A stretch of 39,756 nucleotides of DNA from an uncultured bacterium. GTDB lineage: Bacteria; Desulfobacterota; GWC2-55-46. Positions within the stretch are counted from its first letter, which is position 1; each line of letters starts with the position of its first letter. Both the position numbers and the translations under genes were made by a program. The stretch lies in contig CAJPGC010000054.1 in assembly GCA_905339405.1 (NCBI GenBank), forward strand, positions 1 through 39,756, in the 5' to 3' direction. Shown one piece after another: positions 6,774 to 15,935 of this stretch. The notes under the pieces are model-generated. The model saw only the letters and a program-made list of their open reading frames with translations. It searched no databases and was not told the origin of the DNA.

Positions 6774-6801
6774 TTGATACATTCCCTGAAATCTGTATAC
6801 T
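6774..6801 (+). promoter_or_regulatory. Sigma-70 promoter of the flavin reductase gene
   Basis: TTGATA (6774-6779) and TATACT (6796-6801) are separated by 16 bases. The start would lie about 74 bases before ATG 6882. Confidence 0.6.
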
Positions 6802-6881
6802 CTATTTTTGAAAGAAGGGTGAAAGCCTGTCGTCTATAATTTTAATTGTGGGACAGCGCGCATGCGCACCGAGGAGGAGCA

Positions 6882-7361
6882 ATGGCGAGCGTAAAGGAAG
6901 AGGTCTCAAAGGCACAGAAGTACCTGGCCCACGGCGTCTATGTGATAAGCACGGCACATGAGGGCCGCCTGAACGGCCTGACGGCCGCATGGGTGGCGAG
7001 GGCTTCGTTCGTCCCGCCGCTCATAACAGCTTCCATCGGCAAGACACGCTTCTCTCATGGGATGATACTCGACTCCGGGGTCTTCGCGGTGAGCATACTC
7101 GGCCCCGAGGACATAGAGCTGGGCAGGCACTTCGGCCTCAAGACCGGAAGAAAGACCGACAAGTTCGAAGGGATAGACTACGAGACGAAGGTCACAGGCT
7201 CGCCCGTCCTCAAAAACTGCATAGCGTGGCTCGACTGCAAGGTAGTCTCGTTCCATGACGCGGGCGACCATACCATCTTCATCGGAGAGGTGCTGGACGG
7301 CGGAGTGAACAGGGACGGGGCAGCCCCGCTAATCTACGACAGGGATTCGTTCTTCGGCTGA
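6882..7361 (+). CDS. Flavin reductase family protein
   Basis: Protein of 159 residues with the split-barrel FMN-binding fold of the flavin reductase-like family. Visible are YLAHGVYVISTAHEGRLNG (about 13-31), the FMN-contacting WVARASFVPPLITASIGKTR, FAVSILGPED, and the C-terminal HTIFIGEVLDGGV strand with conserved E. Such proteins reduce free FMN or FAD with NAD(P)H, or simply bind FMN; the partner is unknown. GAGGAGGAG lies just before ATG 6882. The gene is monocistronic and converges on cheB; no terminator is evident in the 74 bases between them. Confidence 0.86.
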   Translation: MASVKEEVSKAQKYLAHGVYVISTAHEGRLNGLTAAWVARASFVPPLITASIGKTRFSHGMILDSGVFAVSILGPEDIELGRHFGLKTGRKTDKFEGIDYETKVTGSPVLKNCIAWLDCKVVSFHDAGDHTIFIGEVLDGGVNRDGAAPLIYDRDSFFG

Positions 7362-7435
7362 CAGACTGGGCGTATCTTTCGTACTCCGCATTTACGTCCC
7401 GTCGCTGAATCAGGAAGCAGGCGGCAGTTGCCTTA

Positions 7436-8497
7436 TCAGCACTCGGCAAGGACTTTTCCGGCTATGGACTTCAACGGGAGCGATACGTCCACCCCTCCGG
7501 CCTTTACCGCCTCCTTCGGCATTCCGTACACCACGCAAGAGTGCTCGTCCTGGGCTATGTTGAAAGACCCTGCGTCTTTCATCTCCTTCATGCCCTGCGC
7601 ACCGTCGTCCCCCATGCCGGTCATAATGACTCCAACGGCGTTCTTTCCGGCGTAGGAGGCTGCCGACCTGAAGAGCACGTCAACAGAGGGCCTGTGCCTC
7701 GAGACCAGCGGGCCGTCCTTTACCTCCACGTAGTACCTGGCCCCGCTCCTCTTCAGGAGCATATGCTTGTTGCCCGGCGCGATGAGGGCCCTTCCCCTTA
7801 TGACCGTGTCGTTGTCCTCGGCCTCTTTCACGGATATCGCGCAGATTGAGTCGAGCCTCCTGGAGAAGGCCGCCGTGAACTTCTCAGGCATATGCTGTAC
7901 GATGACTATGCCGGGGGAATCCATCGGCATTGAAGTGAGGAACTCGGCTATTGCCTCGGTGCCGCCGGTCGAGGCACCGACGACTATCACCTTCTCCGTC
8001 GTCTTCAGCATCGCCTTCGCGCCTGACTTCTGGATGACCGCGTCAGCGGAAAGCTTGCTGCTTATCGGCAACGGTGGGCGCACATGGGACGGCTTGGCCT
8101 GGGAAGCGGCCTTTACGGCGTCGCAGATGAAGACGGAGGCGTCCTCGAGGTACTCCTTCGTGCCGAGCTGCGGCTTCTCGATTATGTCCACGGCCCCGCT
8201 CTCGAGGGCCTTCATCGCGGTCTCCGTGCCGCTTCCGGCCAGGGAGGATATGATGACGACCGGAATCGGGTGCTGCTCCATTATCTTCTGGAGGAAGGTG
8301 AGCCCGTCCATCCTCGGCATCTCTATGTCGAGCGTCATGACGTCGGGCTTCTCGTGGGCTATCTTCTCGGCGGCGACGAACGGGTCGGAGGCGGTGGCCA
8401 TCACCTCAAGGCCGGGGTCGGAGGATATGATGTTGGAGAGGACGCGGCGCACGACGGCCGAGTCGTCCACTATGAGGACTTTTTTCCTGTCGTTCAT
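7436..8497 (-). CDS. cheB: Chemotaxis protein-glutamate methylesterase CheB
   Basis: Cytoplasmic two-domain protein of 353 residues that removes methyl groups from chemoreceptors and deamidates glutamines. The N-terminal receiver has D11-D12, phosphoacceptor D57 ([11 protein letters not shown]) and the KP motif. After a linker (about 130-165) comes the catalytic domain. Its Ser lies in [12 protein letters not shown], its His in [12 protein letters not shown] and its Asp in [11 protein letters not shown], the full triad. The ATG overlaps the cheD stop codon by 4 bases (ATGA), implying coupled translation. It is the last gene of the ten-gene chemosensory operon. No intrinsic terminator was found downstream. 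Confidence 0.97.
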   Translation of the reverse strand: MNDRKKVLIVDDSAVVRRVLSNIISSDPGLEVMATASDPFVAAEKIAHEKPDVMTLDIEMPRMDGLTFLQKIMEQHPIPVVIISSLAGSGTETAMKALESGAVDIIEKPQLGTKEYLEDASVFICDAVKAASQAKPSHVRPPLPISSKLSADAVIQKSGAKAMLKTTEKVIVVGASTGGTEAIAEFLTSMPMDSPGIVIVQHMPEKFTAAFSRRLDSICAISVKEAEDNDTVIRGRALIAPGNKHMLLKRSGARYYVEVKDGPLVSRHRPSVDVLFRSAASYAGKNAVGVIMTGMGDDGAQGMKEMKDAGSFNIAQDEHSCVVYGMPKEAVKAGGVDVSLPLKSIAGKVLAEC

Positions 8498-8970
8498 TTT
8501 TTGTTCAGCTTTCTGACGTAGACGTCGCCGGTGCCGGTCACGAACATGAGCTTCCTTCCGGTTGTGCCGCCTACGTCTTTTCCTATGATTGGTATGCGCG
8601 CCTCTTCGAGGGCGGACTCGGCGAAGTGTATATTCCTTTCACCGACGTTCAGCAGGCCGCTCGTGCTCTCCAGAACGCTGGCCCCTCCGAAGACCTTCGC
8701 CTTGAGGTTTGCCTTTAAGCAGCCCGCCTGCAGCAGCTTTTCAACGAGAAGGGGGATGGCGATGTTGCCGTACTTGGGCGTCCGGAGGCCGTCTCCGTTC
8801 CACAGGGGCAGCAGGTAGTGGTTCATGCCCCCGGCCCTCGCGGACGGGTCCCAGAGGCAGACCGACACGCAAGAGCCCAGAACGGTGGTGACGCTGTAGT
8901 CGCCGGGCTCGGCGAAGAGCATGCCGGGATAGAGGTACTTCGATTCCGCGGCTGTCATGGCCTGCTGCAC
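8494..8970 (-). CDS. cheD: Chemoreceptor glutamine deamidase CheD
   Basis: Protein of 158 residues that deamidates receptor glutamines and in some species docks with CheC. The catalytic pair is visible: C34 in [11 protein letters not shown] and H51 in GGMNHYLLP, 17 residues apart as in the characterised enzyme. A Thr at 28-29 completes the usual site. It starts at GTG 8970, one base after the stop of the kinase-like gene, with GAGG 7 bases upstream; an ATG four codons later is an alternative. CheC is absent from this operon. Confidence 0.95.
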   Translation of the reverse strand: MQQAMTAAESKYLYPGMLFAEPGDYSVTTVLGSCVSVCLWDPSARAGGMNHYLLPLWNGDGLRTPKYGNIAIPLLVEKLLQAGCLKANLKAKVFGGASVLESTSGLLNVGERNIHFAESALEEARIPIIGKDVGGTTGRKLMFVTGTGDVYVRKLNKK

Positions 8971-8971
8971 C

Positions 8972-9868
8972 TCAGAACCTCTCGCTTTGAGGAGAATCGA
9001 AGAATTCGGTCCCTTCGCTCAGGAAATCCCCGCCCATGCAGGCGTCGGCCTCGGGGATCGATACTGTGAACATGGCGCCTTTTCCGGTTGAGCTCTCAAG
9101 CGTGATGGCGCCTCCGAGGAGCTCGACCGAGGACTTCACTATGCTGAGGCCCAGGCCGTGGCCCGCGTGCTGCTTGGTCGCCCCGCTCTCGAGCTGTTTG
9201 AACCTCTCGAAGACCGCCCTGTGGTCCTTCTTGTCGATGCCGGCCCCGTTGTCCCTGACCGTCAGGACGAGCCTGCCGGGTTCGCGCCACACGGAGGCGC
9301 TTACCTCGCCTCCCTCGCGGCTGTATTCGATCGCGTTGGCCAGGAGGTTGAGGAATATCCTCTGGAGCTTTTCGGCGTCGGTCCTGAACGGAGCGTCTTT
9401 TACTTCGGCAGAGATGTCGAACCCGACCCTTACGCCCTTGTCGGACGCCCTCGTGCCCAGAGATGAGACGGACTCTCTCAATACGGATTCGATGTCGGTG
9501 TTGGTGAACGAAGGGACGGCCTCGCCTGCCTCGAGCTCCGCCGCGGCGAAGATGTTGCGCAGCTGGAAGTTCAGGCTGAACGCGTCCTTGTGTATGAGCC
9601 CGGCTATCGACTTCAAGGTCTTCTCATCCGGCATCTCCTCGCCTCCTGCGAGGAGCTCGGACATCGCCAGGACCGAAGTCAAAGGGTTATTTATCTCGTT
9701 CCTGATGTTCGAAAGGAAACTCGACTTCAACTCCTCGGACTCTACCAGCTTGCGGTTGAGTTCCTCGAGCTTGGCCGTCACCGCGGCCAGGTCGCGGTAG
9801 GCTTTGTCCTTCGCCTCGAGCCTTTTGCGGAGCTCTTCTATGAGCTCCAGGTCCGGGAGTACCTGCAT
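8972..9868 (-). CDS. Histidine-kinase-like protein lacking the phospho-His
   Basis: Soluble protein of 298 residues. It opens with a coiled coil (about 8-48), then an H-box-like helix FLSNIRNEINNPLTSVL. The residue that should be the phospho-accepting His is Asn (N57, codon AAC). The HATPase domain appears intact, with N box NLLANAIEYS, G1 DNGAGID, F box FERFKQ and G2 GHGLGLSIV. It has no membrane segment or sensor domain. Position between cheR and cheD ties it to receptor adaptation. It could bind ATP without autophosphorylation, act as a scaffold, or phosphorylate another protein's Hpt. AAGGAG lies just before ATG 9868. Confidence 0.85.
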   Translation of the reverse strand: MQVLPDLELIEELRKRLEAKDKAYRDLAAVTAKLEELNRKLVESEELKSSFLSNIRNEINNPLTSVLAMSELLAGGEEMPDEKTLKSIAGLIHKDAFSLNFQLRNIFAAAELEAGEAVPSFTNTDIESVLRESVSSLGTRASDKGVRVGFDISAEVKDAPFRTDAEKLQRIFLNLLANAIEYSREGGEVSASVWREPGRLVLTVRDNGAGIDKKDHRAVFERFKQLESGATKQHAGHGLGLSIVKSSVELLGGAITLESSTGKGAMFTVSIPEADACMGGDFLSEGTEFFDSPQSERF

Positions 9869-9910
9869 GCTTTTCTCCTTTTGGGGCTCTCCGCGAAAAA
9901 CGGAGTTTCG

Positions 9911-10765
9911 TCAGTGCTTCACGTAAACCGAAGTGGCTACCTTCTTAAGCGGAAGGTCGATGCCGCTCAGCGTCTCCGAGTGGCCGATGAAGATGTACCC
10001 GCCGGGCCTCAAGTATTCGCAGAACTTCGTGAAAAGCCTCTCCTGCGTGGGCTTGTCGAAGTAGATGATGACGTTGCGGCAGAATATGGCGTCGAGGTTG
10101 CCGTCCACAGGGTAGACGTCGTCCATGAGGTTTACCCGCGAGAACGAGATATGCGCGCGGAGCTCCGGGGCTACCCTGACGAGGGACTTGGAGGCGTCCC
10201 TGCTCCTTAAGAAGTACTTTTTCCTCAGTTCCAGTGGCACGGGAGAGATCCTGTCCTCCTGGTATATGCCCTTCGAGGCCGCCTCAAGCACCCTTGTCGA
10301 TATGTCGGTCGCGGTTATCGTGTAATCGAAGCCCATGCCGGGCCTGCTCCTGGCGAACTCGTTCAATACCATCGCAAGGGTATAAGGCTCTTCTCCTGTC
10401 GAGCATCCCGCGCTCCATATGCTCACCTTCGGCCCAGATGACCTGACCATCCGGTCGAGGGCCGTTTGTGCCAGGAACTCGAAATGGTGCGCTTCCCTGA
10501 AAAAATCTGTCTTGTTGGTGGTGACGAGGTCGAGCATATGGACGAGCTCGGAGGCCATCCCACCCTTGTTGAAGAGCATGTCGCAGTATTCTGCATACGA
10601 GCCGAGCCCGAGTAAGCGCAGGCGCTTCTGGAGCCTTGACTCCAGAAGCGTCCTTTTCGCGGGCGGCATCTTTATGCCGAGCTCACCTTCGACGAGCGAG
10701 CTCAATGCCCTGAACTCTTCGTCTGAAAGCCTCTTGAGGCTGCCCAGGACTTCCGCCGCTTCCAT
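9911..10765 (-). CDS. cheR: Chemoreceptor methyltransferase CheR
   Basis: Cytoplasmic SAM-dependent methyltransferase of 284 residues that methylates receptor glutamates. The N-terminal helical CheR domain spans about 1-80 (LSDEEFRALSSLVEGELGI). The catalytic domain has WSAGCSTGEEPYTLAM for SAM binding, then ATDIST, NLMD and FCRNVIIYFD, all family marks. The ATG overlaps the cheW stop by one base (TGATG). CheB, its opponent, is three genes downstream. The receptor in the operon lacks an NWETF-type tether at its C terminus, so recruitment is probably tether-independent. Confidence 0.97.
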   Translation of the reverse strand: MEAAEVLGSLKRLSDEEFRALSSLVEGELGIKMPPAKRTLLESRLQKRLRLLGLGSYAEYCDMLFNKGGMASELVHMLDLVTTNKTDFFREAHHFEFLAQTALDRMVRSSGPKVSIWSAGCSTGEEPYTLAMVLNEFARSRPGMGFDYTITATDISTRVLEAASKGIYQEDRISPVPLELRKKYFLRSRDASKSLVRVAPELRAHISFSRVNLMDDVYPVDGNLDAIFCRNVIIYFDKPTQERLFTKFCEYLRPGGYIFIGHSETLSGIDLPLKKVATSVYVKH

Positions 10766-11247
10766 CAGCAGGCCTCGGCCAACCCGGTCGAGGCGAGCTC
10801 GTCCATCGAGAATATCCTGTCAATGTCCAGAATGATTATGAACTGCTCGTCCCTCTTGCCCATGCCCTTTATGAACGCGGTGTCGAGCCTGGTGCCTATC
10901 CTCGGGGCGGGCTCTATCTGCCCGGGCCCGAGCTCTATGACCTCCTGGACCGAGTCTGCAAGAGCGCCGAGGATGAGCCTGTCGTTCTCCACGTTTATCT
11001 CTACGATTATGATGCAGGTGCTTAGGGTCTGCTCGGTCCTCGTCATGCCGAACTTGAGCCTCATGTCAACGACCGGCACGACGCTTCCCCTGAGGTTTAT
11101 TACGCCCCGCATGAACTCGGGCGTCCTCGGTACTTTCGTGATGGCGGTGAAGTCCAGGACCTCCCTCACCTGCGATATGTCGAGCGCGAAGACCTCTTCA
11201 TCTAGCTTGAAGGTGAGGTACTGCGCGGTTTCCGTTATGTTTTCCAC
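10765..11247 (-). CDS. cheW: Chemotaxis coupling protein CheW
   Basis: Adaptor of 160 residues that links receptors to CheA. The whole chain is one CheW beta-barrel domain: YLTFKLDEEVFALDISQVREV near the start, RGVINLRGSVVPVVDMR in the middle, and a C-terminal IKGMGKRDEQFIIILDIDRIF. It starts at GTG 11247 with GGGGAG upstream, 18 bases after the receptor gene, and overlaps cheR. The arrangement receptor-cheW-cheR suggests they are made in step. Confidence 0.96.
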   Translation of the reverse strand: MENITETAQYLTFKLDEEVFALDISQVREVLDFTAITKVPRTPEFMRGVINLRGSVVPVVDMRLKFGMTRTEQTLSTCIIIVEINVENDRLILGALADSVQEVIELGPGQIEPAPRIGTRLDTAFIKGMGKRDEQFIIILDIDRIFSMDELASTGLAEAC

Positions 11248-11265
11248 TTTTCAGCTCCCCTTCGC

Positions 11266-12954
11266 TCAGTATTTGACGAAATCGGCGTCTTCGTCGTCCT
11301 TGCCGGTCCCGAGGTTTAAGACGACCCCGCTGTTCGCAACTTGCGCCTGGGGCTTGCGCGCCTGCGCCGGGTGAGTGGTGGGCTTCGCTTTGTGGACGGG
11401 CTTCGCCTTGTTTATGTTCACGACGTTTGCGCCCGTCGAAGAGCCGCCCCCGGCTATCTTGAAGAAGGTTATCGCCTTCTGGAGCTGCTCGGACTGGCTG
11501 GAGAGCTCTTCAGAGGTGGACGCGAGCTCTTCCGCGCCGCTGGCGTTCTGCTGAATGACCTGGTCGAGCTGCTGGAGGGCCCTGTTTATCTGGTCTGCGC
11601 CCGAGTTCTGCTCGGCGCTCGCAGCGGTTATCTCCTGCACGAGCTCGGAGGTCTTCTGGATGTCCGGTACGAGCTTAGCTAGCATCTCACCGGCCTTCTC
11701 AGCTATCTGTACGCTCGAGGCGGAAAGATGGCTTATCTCGCCCGCCGCGGTCTGGCTTCTTTCTGCGAGCTTCCTTACCTCGGAGGCGACAACCGCGAAG
11801 CCCTTGCCGTGCTCACCCGCCCTGGCGGCCTCTATCGCGGCGTTCAGCGCAAGGAGGTTGGTCTGCCTTGCTATCTCCTCTATGATCGATATCTTCGAGG
11901 CTATCTCCTTCATGGCGACGACCGTCTCGGTGACGGCCTGGCCGCTCTCCTTCGCGTCGGTCGCGGACTTCTGGGCTATCTTCTCGGTCTGCTGCGCGTT
12001 GTCGGAGTTCTGCCTGATGTTGGCGGACATCTCCTCCATCGAAGAGGAGGTCTCCTCTATGGAAGCCGCCTGCTCGGTCGCGCCCTGGGATATCTGCTGG
12101 GCACCGGAAGAGAGTTCCTGCGCGCCTGAGGCGACGTTGTCGGAGACCGCCCTTACGTCGGCTACGACTTCGCGGAGCTTGCCGACCATGTTCCTGAAGG
12201 CCACGGTAAGCTGGCCTATCTCGTCCTTGCCCCTGGCGTCGATGTCTATCGTGAGGTCGCCGTCGGCAAGCTTGTTCGCAACAGCGGTCACGGAGGCGAG
12301 CGGCTTTGCGATGAGGGCCGTGAGTATCAGCGCCAGGGCCACTCCGATGGTTATCGAGAGCACGGTGGCGATGATGACTATGTTCCTGGTGAAGGCATAA
12401 TCGGCCTCAGCTTCCTTATTGAGAGCCTGTCCTATCTCGTCCTGTATCTCAATGAGCCTTACTATATTGTCGTCAAGGCGCTTGAACTTCGGGCCGGCGT
12501 CCGTGAGGGCGTTATGCTTCGCCTTTTCGTTGTCGCCCGCGAGCGCAAGCTTATAGGTCACTATACGTGATTCGTTGTAGCTCAACCATGAGGCCTTCAT
12601 GTCGTCGAAGACCTTCTTTTCGTCGCCGTCCATGTAGGTGGCGCCGTATTTATCTATGAGCCTGTTGGTCTCCTGCTCGGCTTCGGCGGCCTTGTTCCAT
12701 ACTTCCTGCTTTTTGGCCTTGTCCGGCTCGTTCATCACCTGGAGGGCGCCTATCCTTATGAAGGAAAGGTTATTGTTTATCTTGCCCAGGTCTACCGCCG
12801 GGACGAACCTGTCCGCGTAAAGGGTCTGCAGCATCGACTTCATCTCGCCTATCCTGTTGATGCTCAAAAGGCCCAACCCGAGAACGAAGACGATTAGAAC
12901 GGTGAAACTTAAGAACAGCTTGGATCGTGTCTTGAGATTCCTTAGGAAATCCAT
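11266..12954 (-). CDS. Methyl-accepting chemotaxis protein, four-helix-bundle sensor
   Basis: Chemoreceptor of 562 residues. One membrane helix lies at about 11-31 and the second at about 189-212, enclosing a periplasmic domain of about 155 residues. That domain has the all-helical look of the four-helix-bundle MCP sensor family. A HAMP domain follows (about 212-264), then the signalling coiled coil with tip [20 protein letters not shown] near 362-382. The tail is low-complexity, rich in Lys, Pro and Ala, and ends DADFVKY, with no NWETF-like pentapeptide. It lies inside the che operon between cheA and cheW and is probably this array's main transmembrane receptor. The ligand cannot be predicted. 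Confidence 0.94.
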   Translation of the reverse strand: MDFLRNLKTRSKLFLSFTVLIVFVLGLGLLSINRIGEMKSMLQTLYADRFVPAVDLGKINNNLSFIRIGALQVMNEPDKAKKQEVWNKAAEAEQETNRLIDKYGATYMDGDEKKVFDDMKASWLSYNESRIVTYKLALAGDNEKAKHNALTDAGPKFKRLDDNIVRLIEIQDEIGQALNKEAEADYAFTRNIVIIATVLSITIGVALALILTALIAKPLASVTAVANKLADGDLTIDIDARGKDEIGQLTVAFRNMVGKLREVVADVRAVSDNVASGAQELSSGAQQISQGATEQAASIEETSSSMEEMSANIRQNSDNAQQTEKIAQKSATDAKESGQAVTETVVAMKEIASKISIIEEIARQTNLLALNAAIEAARAGEHGKGFAVVASEVRKLAERSQTAAGEISHLSASSVQIAEKAGEMLAKLVPDIQKTSELVQEITAASAEQNSGADQINRALQQLDQVIQQNASGAEELASTSEELSSQSEQLQKAITFFKIAGGGSSTGANVVNINKAKPVHKAKPTTHPAQARKPQAQVANSGVVLNLGTGKDDEDADFVKY

Positions 12955-13049
12955 TTCAAAAACCCTCCTGTTTATCTTTCGTTTTTATTTTTTCGTCATT
13001 ATGTCCGGCCCGCCCCTGGCCAGGAGAACGGGCGGGAAAAAGACGAGCC

Positions 13050-15215
13050 TCAGGCGCTCATGGCCAAAAGGCTCGCCTCTACCGCCTGCATAAGCCTCGG
13101 CACGTCCAGTATCAGGGCCACCTGCCCGTTGCCGAGGATCGTCGCGCCTGAAATTCCTTTTATTTCCCTGTATACCCTGCCGAGGGACTTTATGACCGTC
13201 TGCACCTCTCCGAAGAGCTCGTCGACCACGAGCCCTATCCTGGTGCCGCCGTACTGCACTATCACGATGTTCTCGTGCCCGGTCCTCTCCCCTGATTCAG
13301 CGAAGAACTCCCTGAGGCGCACGAACGGCAGGACCGCCCCGCGGAGGTTAATGTAGCTCCTCCTGTCGGCCGCGCTCTTCTCGGAGGCTGGCAGCTCGAC
13401 GCATTCCATGACCATGTCCAGCGGGATGATGTACGGAGAGCCTCCCACGCCGACCATGAAGCCGTCTATTATGGCCATCGTAAGCGGCAGCCTTATCCTT
13501 ACCGTGGTGCCCTTCCCCGGCGCGCTGTCGATGTCTATCGTGCCGCGAAGCGCCTCGATGTTGCGCTTCACCACGTCCATGCCGACGCCCCTGCCCGAGA
13601 ACTTTGTGACCGCCTCGGCCGTTGAAAAGCCCGGCTCGAATATGAGCCTGAAGACCTCCTGGTCGGTAAGCTGCTGGCCAGGCTGGATGAGCCCGGCGGC
13701 AACGGCCTTCGCGGTTATCTTTTCCTTGTTCAGGCCCTTGCCGTCGTCTGAGACCTCTATTATGATGCTGCCCGCGTCATGGCAGGCATTGAGGCGTATG
13801 GTGCCTTTCGGGTCCTTGCCAGCGGCCCTTCTCTCCTCCGGCCCCTCGACGCCGTGGTCTGCCGAGTTCCTGACGAGGTGCATCAGAGGGTCGCCTATCT
13901 TCTCGATGACCGTCTTGTCCAGCTCCGTGTCCCCGCCGGATATCACGAGGTCCATGTCCTTGCCGAGCTCGCGGCTTATGTCCCTCACCACGCGCCTGAA
14001 CCTGCTGAAGGTCTCGCCGATGGGCACCATCCTTATCTTCATGGTGGACTCCCGTATCTCCTCGACGAGCCTCAGCATCACGGACGCAGACTCCTGGAGG
14101 GCGGCATCCGACATCCTCTGCGAGTGCTGGTCTATGTTCGCCCCTGATATCACGAGCTCTCCTACGAGGTCGACGAGCGCGTCCAGCTTCGCCGCGTCTA
14201 TCCTCACGGTCGAGGCCTCGCGGCCGGCTATCGACTGGTTTTTCTTCTGCTTGTCGAGCGCCGCGTCGACTATCTCCGGGTGGAGCGAGCCCCCGGCCAC
14301 GAGCATCTCGCCTATGCGGTGCTTCTCCTGCCCGCCCTCCGCGTCCTGCTGGCGCCTGAGCGCCTCTTCGAGCTCGGCTTTGGTGAGGGCCCCGCCCTTG
14401 ACGAGTATCTCGCCCAGAAGGAGCATGTCCTCGGGAAGGCCCTGTATGAGCTCCACGTAGGAGGCGACCCTGCTGAACGGGGGAAGTATGTGTATGACGG
14501 CGTCCTCTCGCACGAACTCGAAGACGCCCTCGATGGCGGCCTTGTCAAAATCGCTCCGGAGGTCTATCTCAAAGCCCAGATAACAGCTCTCCGGGTCCAT
14601 GTCCGAGGCCTGCGGCATTGAATCGAAGAGAGTCGTTATTGATACGACCTCTCCCATCTTCGAAAGGTATGATATGAAAGAGACAGGGTCCATGCCCGAG
14701 CGCAGGACGTCCTGGCCGAACCTTATTGATATGTGCCACGCGTCGGTCGCGGAGCTCGGCCCCTCGTGCCTGCTCTCTGGCGGCTTCGCCTGCTTCTCCT
14801 CTTTCTTTTCCACGGGGGCCGCGAGCCACTGGCCGAGGCGGGCCGCCAGCGCCGCGCCAGAGGCCTCTATTTCCGGCGTAAGGACTTCAATGCCGTCGGC
14901 CGCAAGGGCCGTCAAGGTCGATATGTGGTCCCTGCACTGGAGAAGGAGGTCGATGTTCTCCTTGCAGGCAAGTATCTCGCCTTCGCGCATCTTCGACAGG
15001 AGGTTTTCCACGTGGTGCGTGAACTTCTCGACCGTCTCTATGCCCAGGACGCCGGAAGAGCCCTTTATGGTATGCGCCGAGCGGAAAAGAGAGTTTATCG
15101 CGTCCTGGCAGGCCGGGTCGGCCTCCAGCGTCAGCAGGGCGCTCTCCATCTCCTGAAGGAGCTCCTGGCTCTCAGTTATGAAAGTCTGTCTTGCCTGTCC
15201 GAGTTCCAGTTCCAT
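13050..15215 (-). CDS. cheA: Chemotaxis histidine kinase CheA
   Basis: Soluble kinase of 721 residues that phosphorylates CheY and CheB. Domains in order: Hpt with H48 in SAHTIKGSSG; an unusual middle (about 160-325); dimerisation helices (about 330-395); HATPase with HLVRNSADHG, DDGKGL and FSGRGVGMDVV; and a C-terminal CheW-like domain (about 585-715). The middle holds a ferredoxin-like segment (SFISYLSKMGEVVSITTL) and two short LGEILV/IGEMLV-type repeats, replacing a clear P2 domain. The ATG at 15215 overlaps the STAS gene stop by one base. A longer upstream frame lies inside that gene and is not used. Confidence 0.97.
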   Translation of the reverse strand: MELELGQARQTFITESQELLQEMESALLTLEADPACQDAINSLFRSAHTIKGSSGVLGIETVEKFTHHVENLLSKMREGEILACKENIDLLLQCRDHISTLTALAADGIEVLTPEIEASGAALAARLGQWLAAPVEKKEEKQAKPPESRHEGPSSATDAWHISIRFGQDVLRSGMDPVSFISYLSKMGEVVSITTLFDSMPQASDMDPESCYLGFEIDLRSDFDKAAIEGVFEFVREDAVIHILPPFSRVASYVELIQGLPEDMLLLGEILVKGGALTKAELEEALRRQQDAEGGQEKHRIGEMLVAGGSLHPEIVDAALDKQKKNQSIAGREASTVRIDAAKLDALVDLVGELVISGANIDQHSQRMSDAALQESASVMLRLVEEIRESTMKIRMVPIGETFSRFRRVVRDISRELGKDMDLVISGGDTELDKTVIEKIGDPLMHLVRNSADHGVEGPEERRAAGKDPKGTIRLNACHDAGSIIIEVSDDGKGLNKEKITAKAVAAGLIQPGQQLTDQEVFRLIFEPGFSTAEAVTKFSGRGVGMDVVKRNIEALRGTIDIDSAPGKGTTVRIRLPLTMAIIDGFMVGVGGSPYIIPLDMVMECVELPASEKSAADRRSYINLRGAVLPFVRLREFFAESGERTGHENIVIVQYGGTRIGLVVDELFGEVQTVIKSLGRVYREIKGISGATILGNGQVALILDVPRLMQAVEASLLAMSA

Positions 15216-15529
15216 TACGCTTCTCCCTGCCTTGCGCTCCCGAAGAGCTCCCCAAGGTTGAAAAGGCCTATTACCGAATCCACCGGCGCGCTCCTGCCCG
15301 CCAGGGTGAGCTTCTTTCCGGCCAGCTCGCATTCCTTGCGCGCCAGCAGAAGGAGCTGCGCCCCGGAGGAGTCGAACTCGCTCACGCCCGAAAGGTCGAG
15401 CTCCACTGCCTCGGCGCCGTCTATGGCGGTTACGAGGGCGGCCTTCAGCTCAATGGCGTTGTAGATGTTCATCTCGCCCGTTACCGCGACCTCGGCAACA
15501 TTCCCGCTTATTTGTGTCCGCATTTCCAT
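15215..15529 (-). CDS. STAS-domain (anti-anti-sigma-like) protein
   Basis: Single STAS domain of 104 residues, the fold of SpoIIAA-type antagonists. The phosphorylatable serine region is intact in VSEFDSSGAQLLLLA. The order of strands and helices (VAEVAVTGEMNIYNA, VELDLSGV) is complete. It sits between cheY and cheA in the operon and overlaps cheA by one base. No anti-sigma factor or Ser kinase is nearby. It may take a phosphoryl or protein-interaction input into the array, but that is inference. Confidence 0.88.
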   Translation of the reverse strand: MEMRTQISGNVAEVAVTGEMNIYNAIELKAALVTAIDGAEAVELDLSGVSEFDSSGAQLLLLARKECELAGKKLTLAGRSAPVDSVIGLFNLGELFGSARQGEA

Positions 15530-15540
15530 ATGGGCTCCGT

Positions 15541-15909
15541 TCAGGGCAGTATGAGCTTGGATACGGCCTCGAGCATCTGCTCGGGCTTGAAGGGCTTGAC
15601 GACCCAGGCTTTCGCTCCGGCCGCCTTGCCTTCCTGCTTTTTCGATTCCTGGGATTCAGTCGTGAGCATTATGACCGGCGTGAACTTGTACCCAGGCTTG
15701 TCTTTGAGTGACTTGAGGAACGATATACCGTCCATGTTAGGCATGTTCACGTCACATACTATGAGGTTCACCTTCTGCCCTGTGAGCTTGCCGAGCGCGT
15801 CGGCCCCGTCGCACGCCTCGGTCACGTCGTAACCGGCCTTCGCCAGCGTAAGGCTCATCACCTGCCTGATAGACGCCGAATCGTCCACGACCATCACATT
15901 TTTTGCCAT
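15541..15909 (-). CDS. cheY: Chemotaxis response regulator CheY
   Basis: Stand-alone receiver of 122 residues, the right length for CheY. D9 and D10 bind Mg, D53 (VCDVNMPNMDG) is the phosphoacceptor, followed by Thr in MLTTES and Lys in VVKPF. There is no output domain. It lies second in the operon, 26 bases after the receptor-like gene. No CheZ, CheC or CheX phosphatase is in the operon, so dephosphorylation must be intrinsic or encoded elsewhere. Confidence 0.96.
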   Translation of the reverse strand: MAKNVMVVDDSASIRQVMSLTLAKAGYDVTEACDGADALGKLTGQKVNLIVCDVNMPNMDGISFLKSLKDKPGYKFTPVIMLTTESQESKKQEGKAAGAKAWVVKPFKPEQMLEAVSKLILP

Positions 15910-15935
15910 CTCTGTATCCTCCGGTTAAAATACGC

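Noticed and set aside
15216-15332. 39-residue N-terminal extension of CheA
   Set aside because: It lies wholly within the STAS gene in another frame. The Hpt domain starts properly at ATG 15215, which overlaps the STAS stop.
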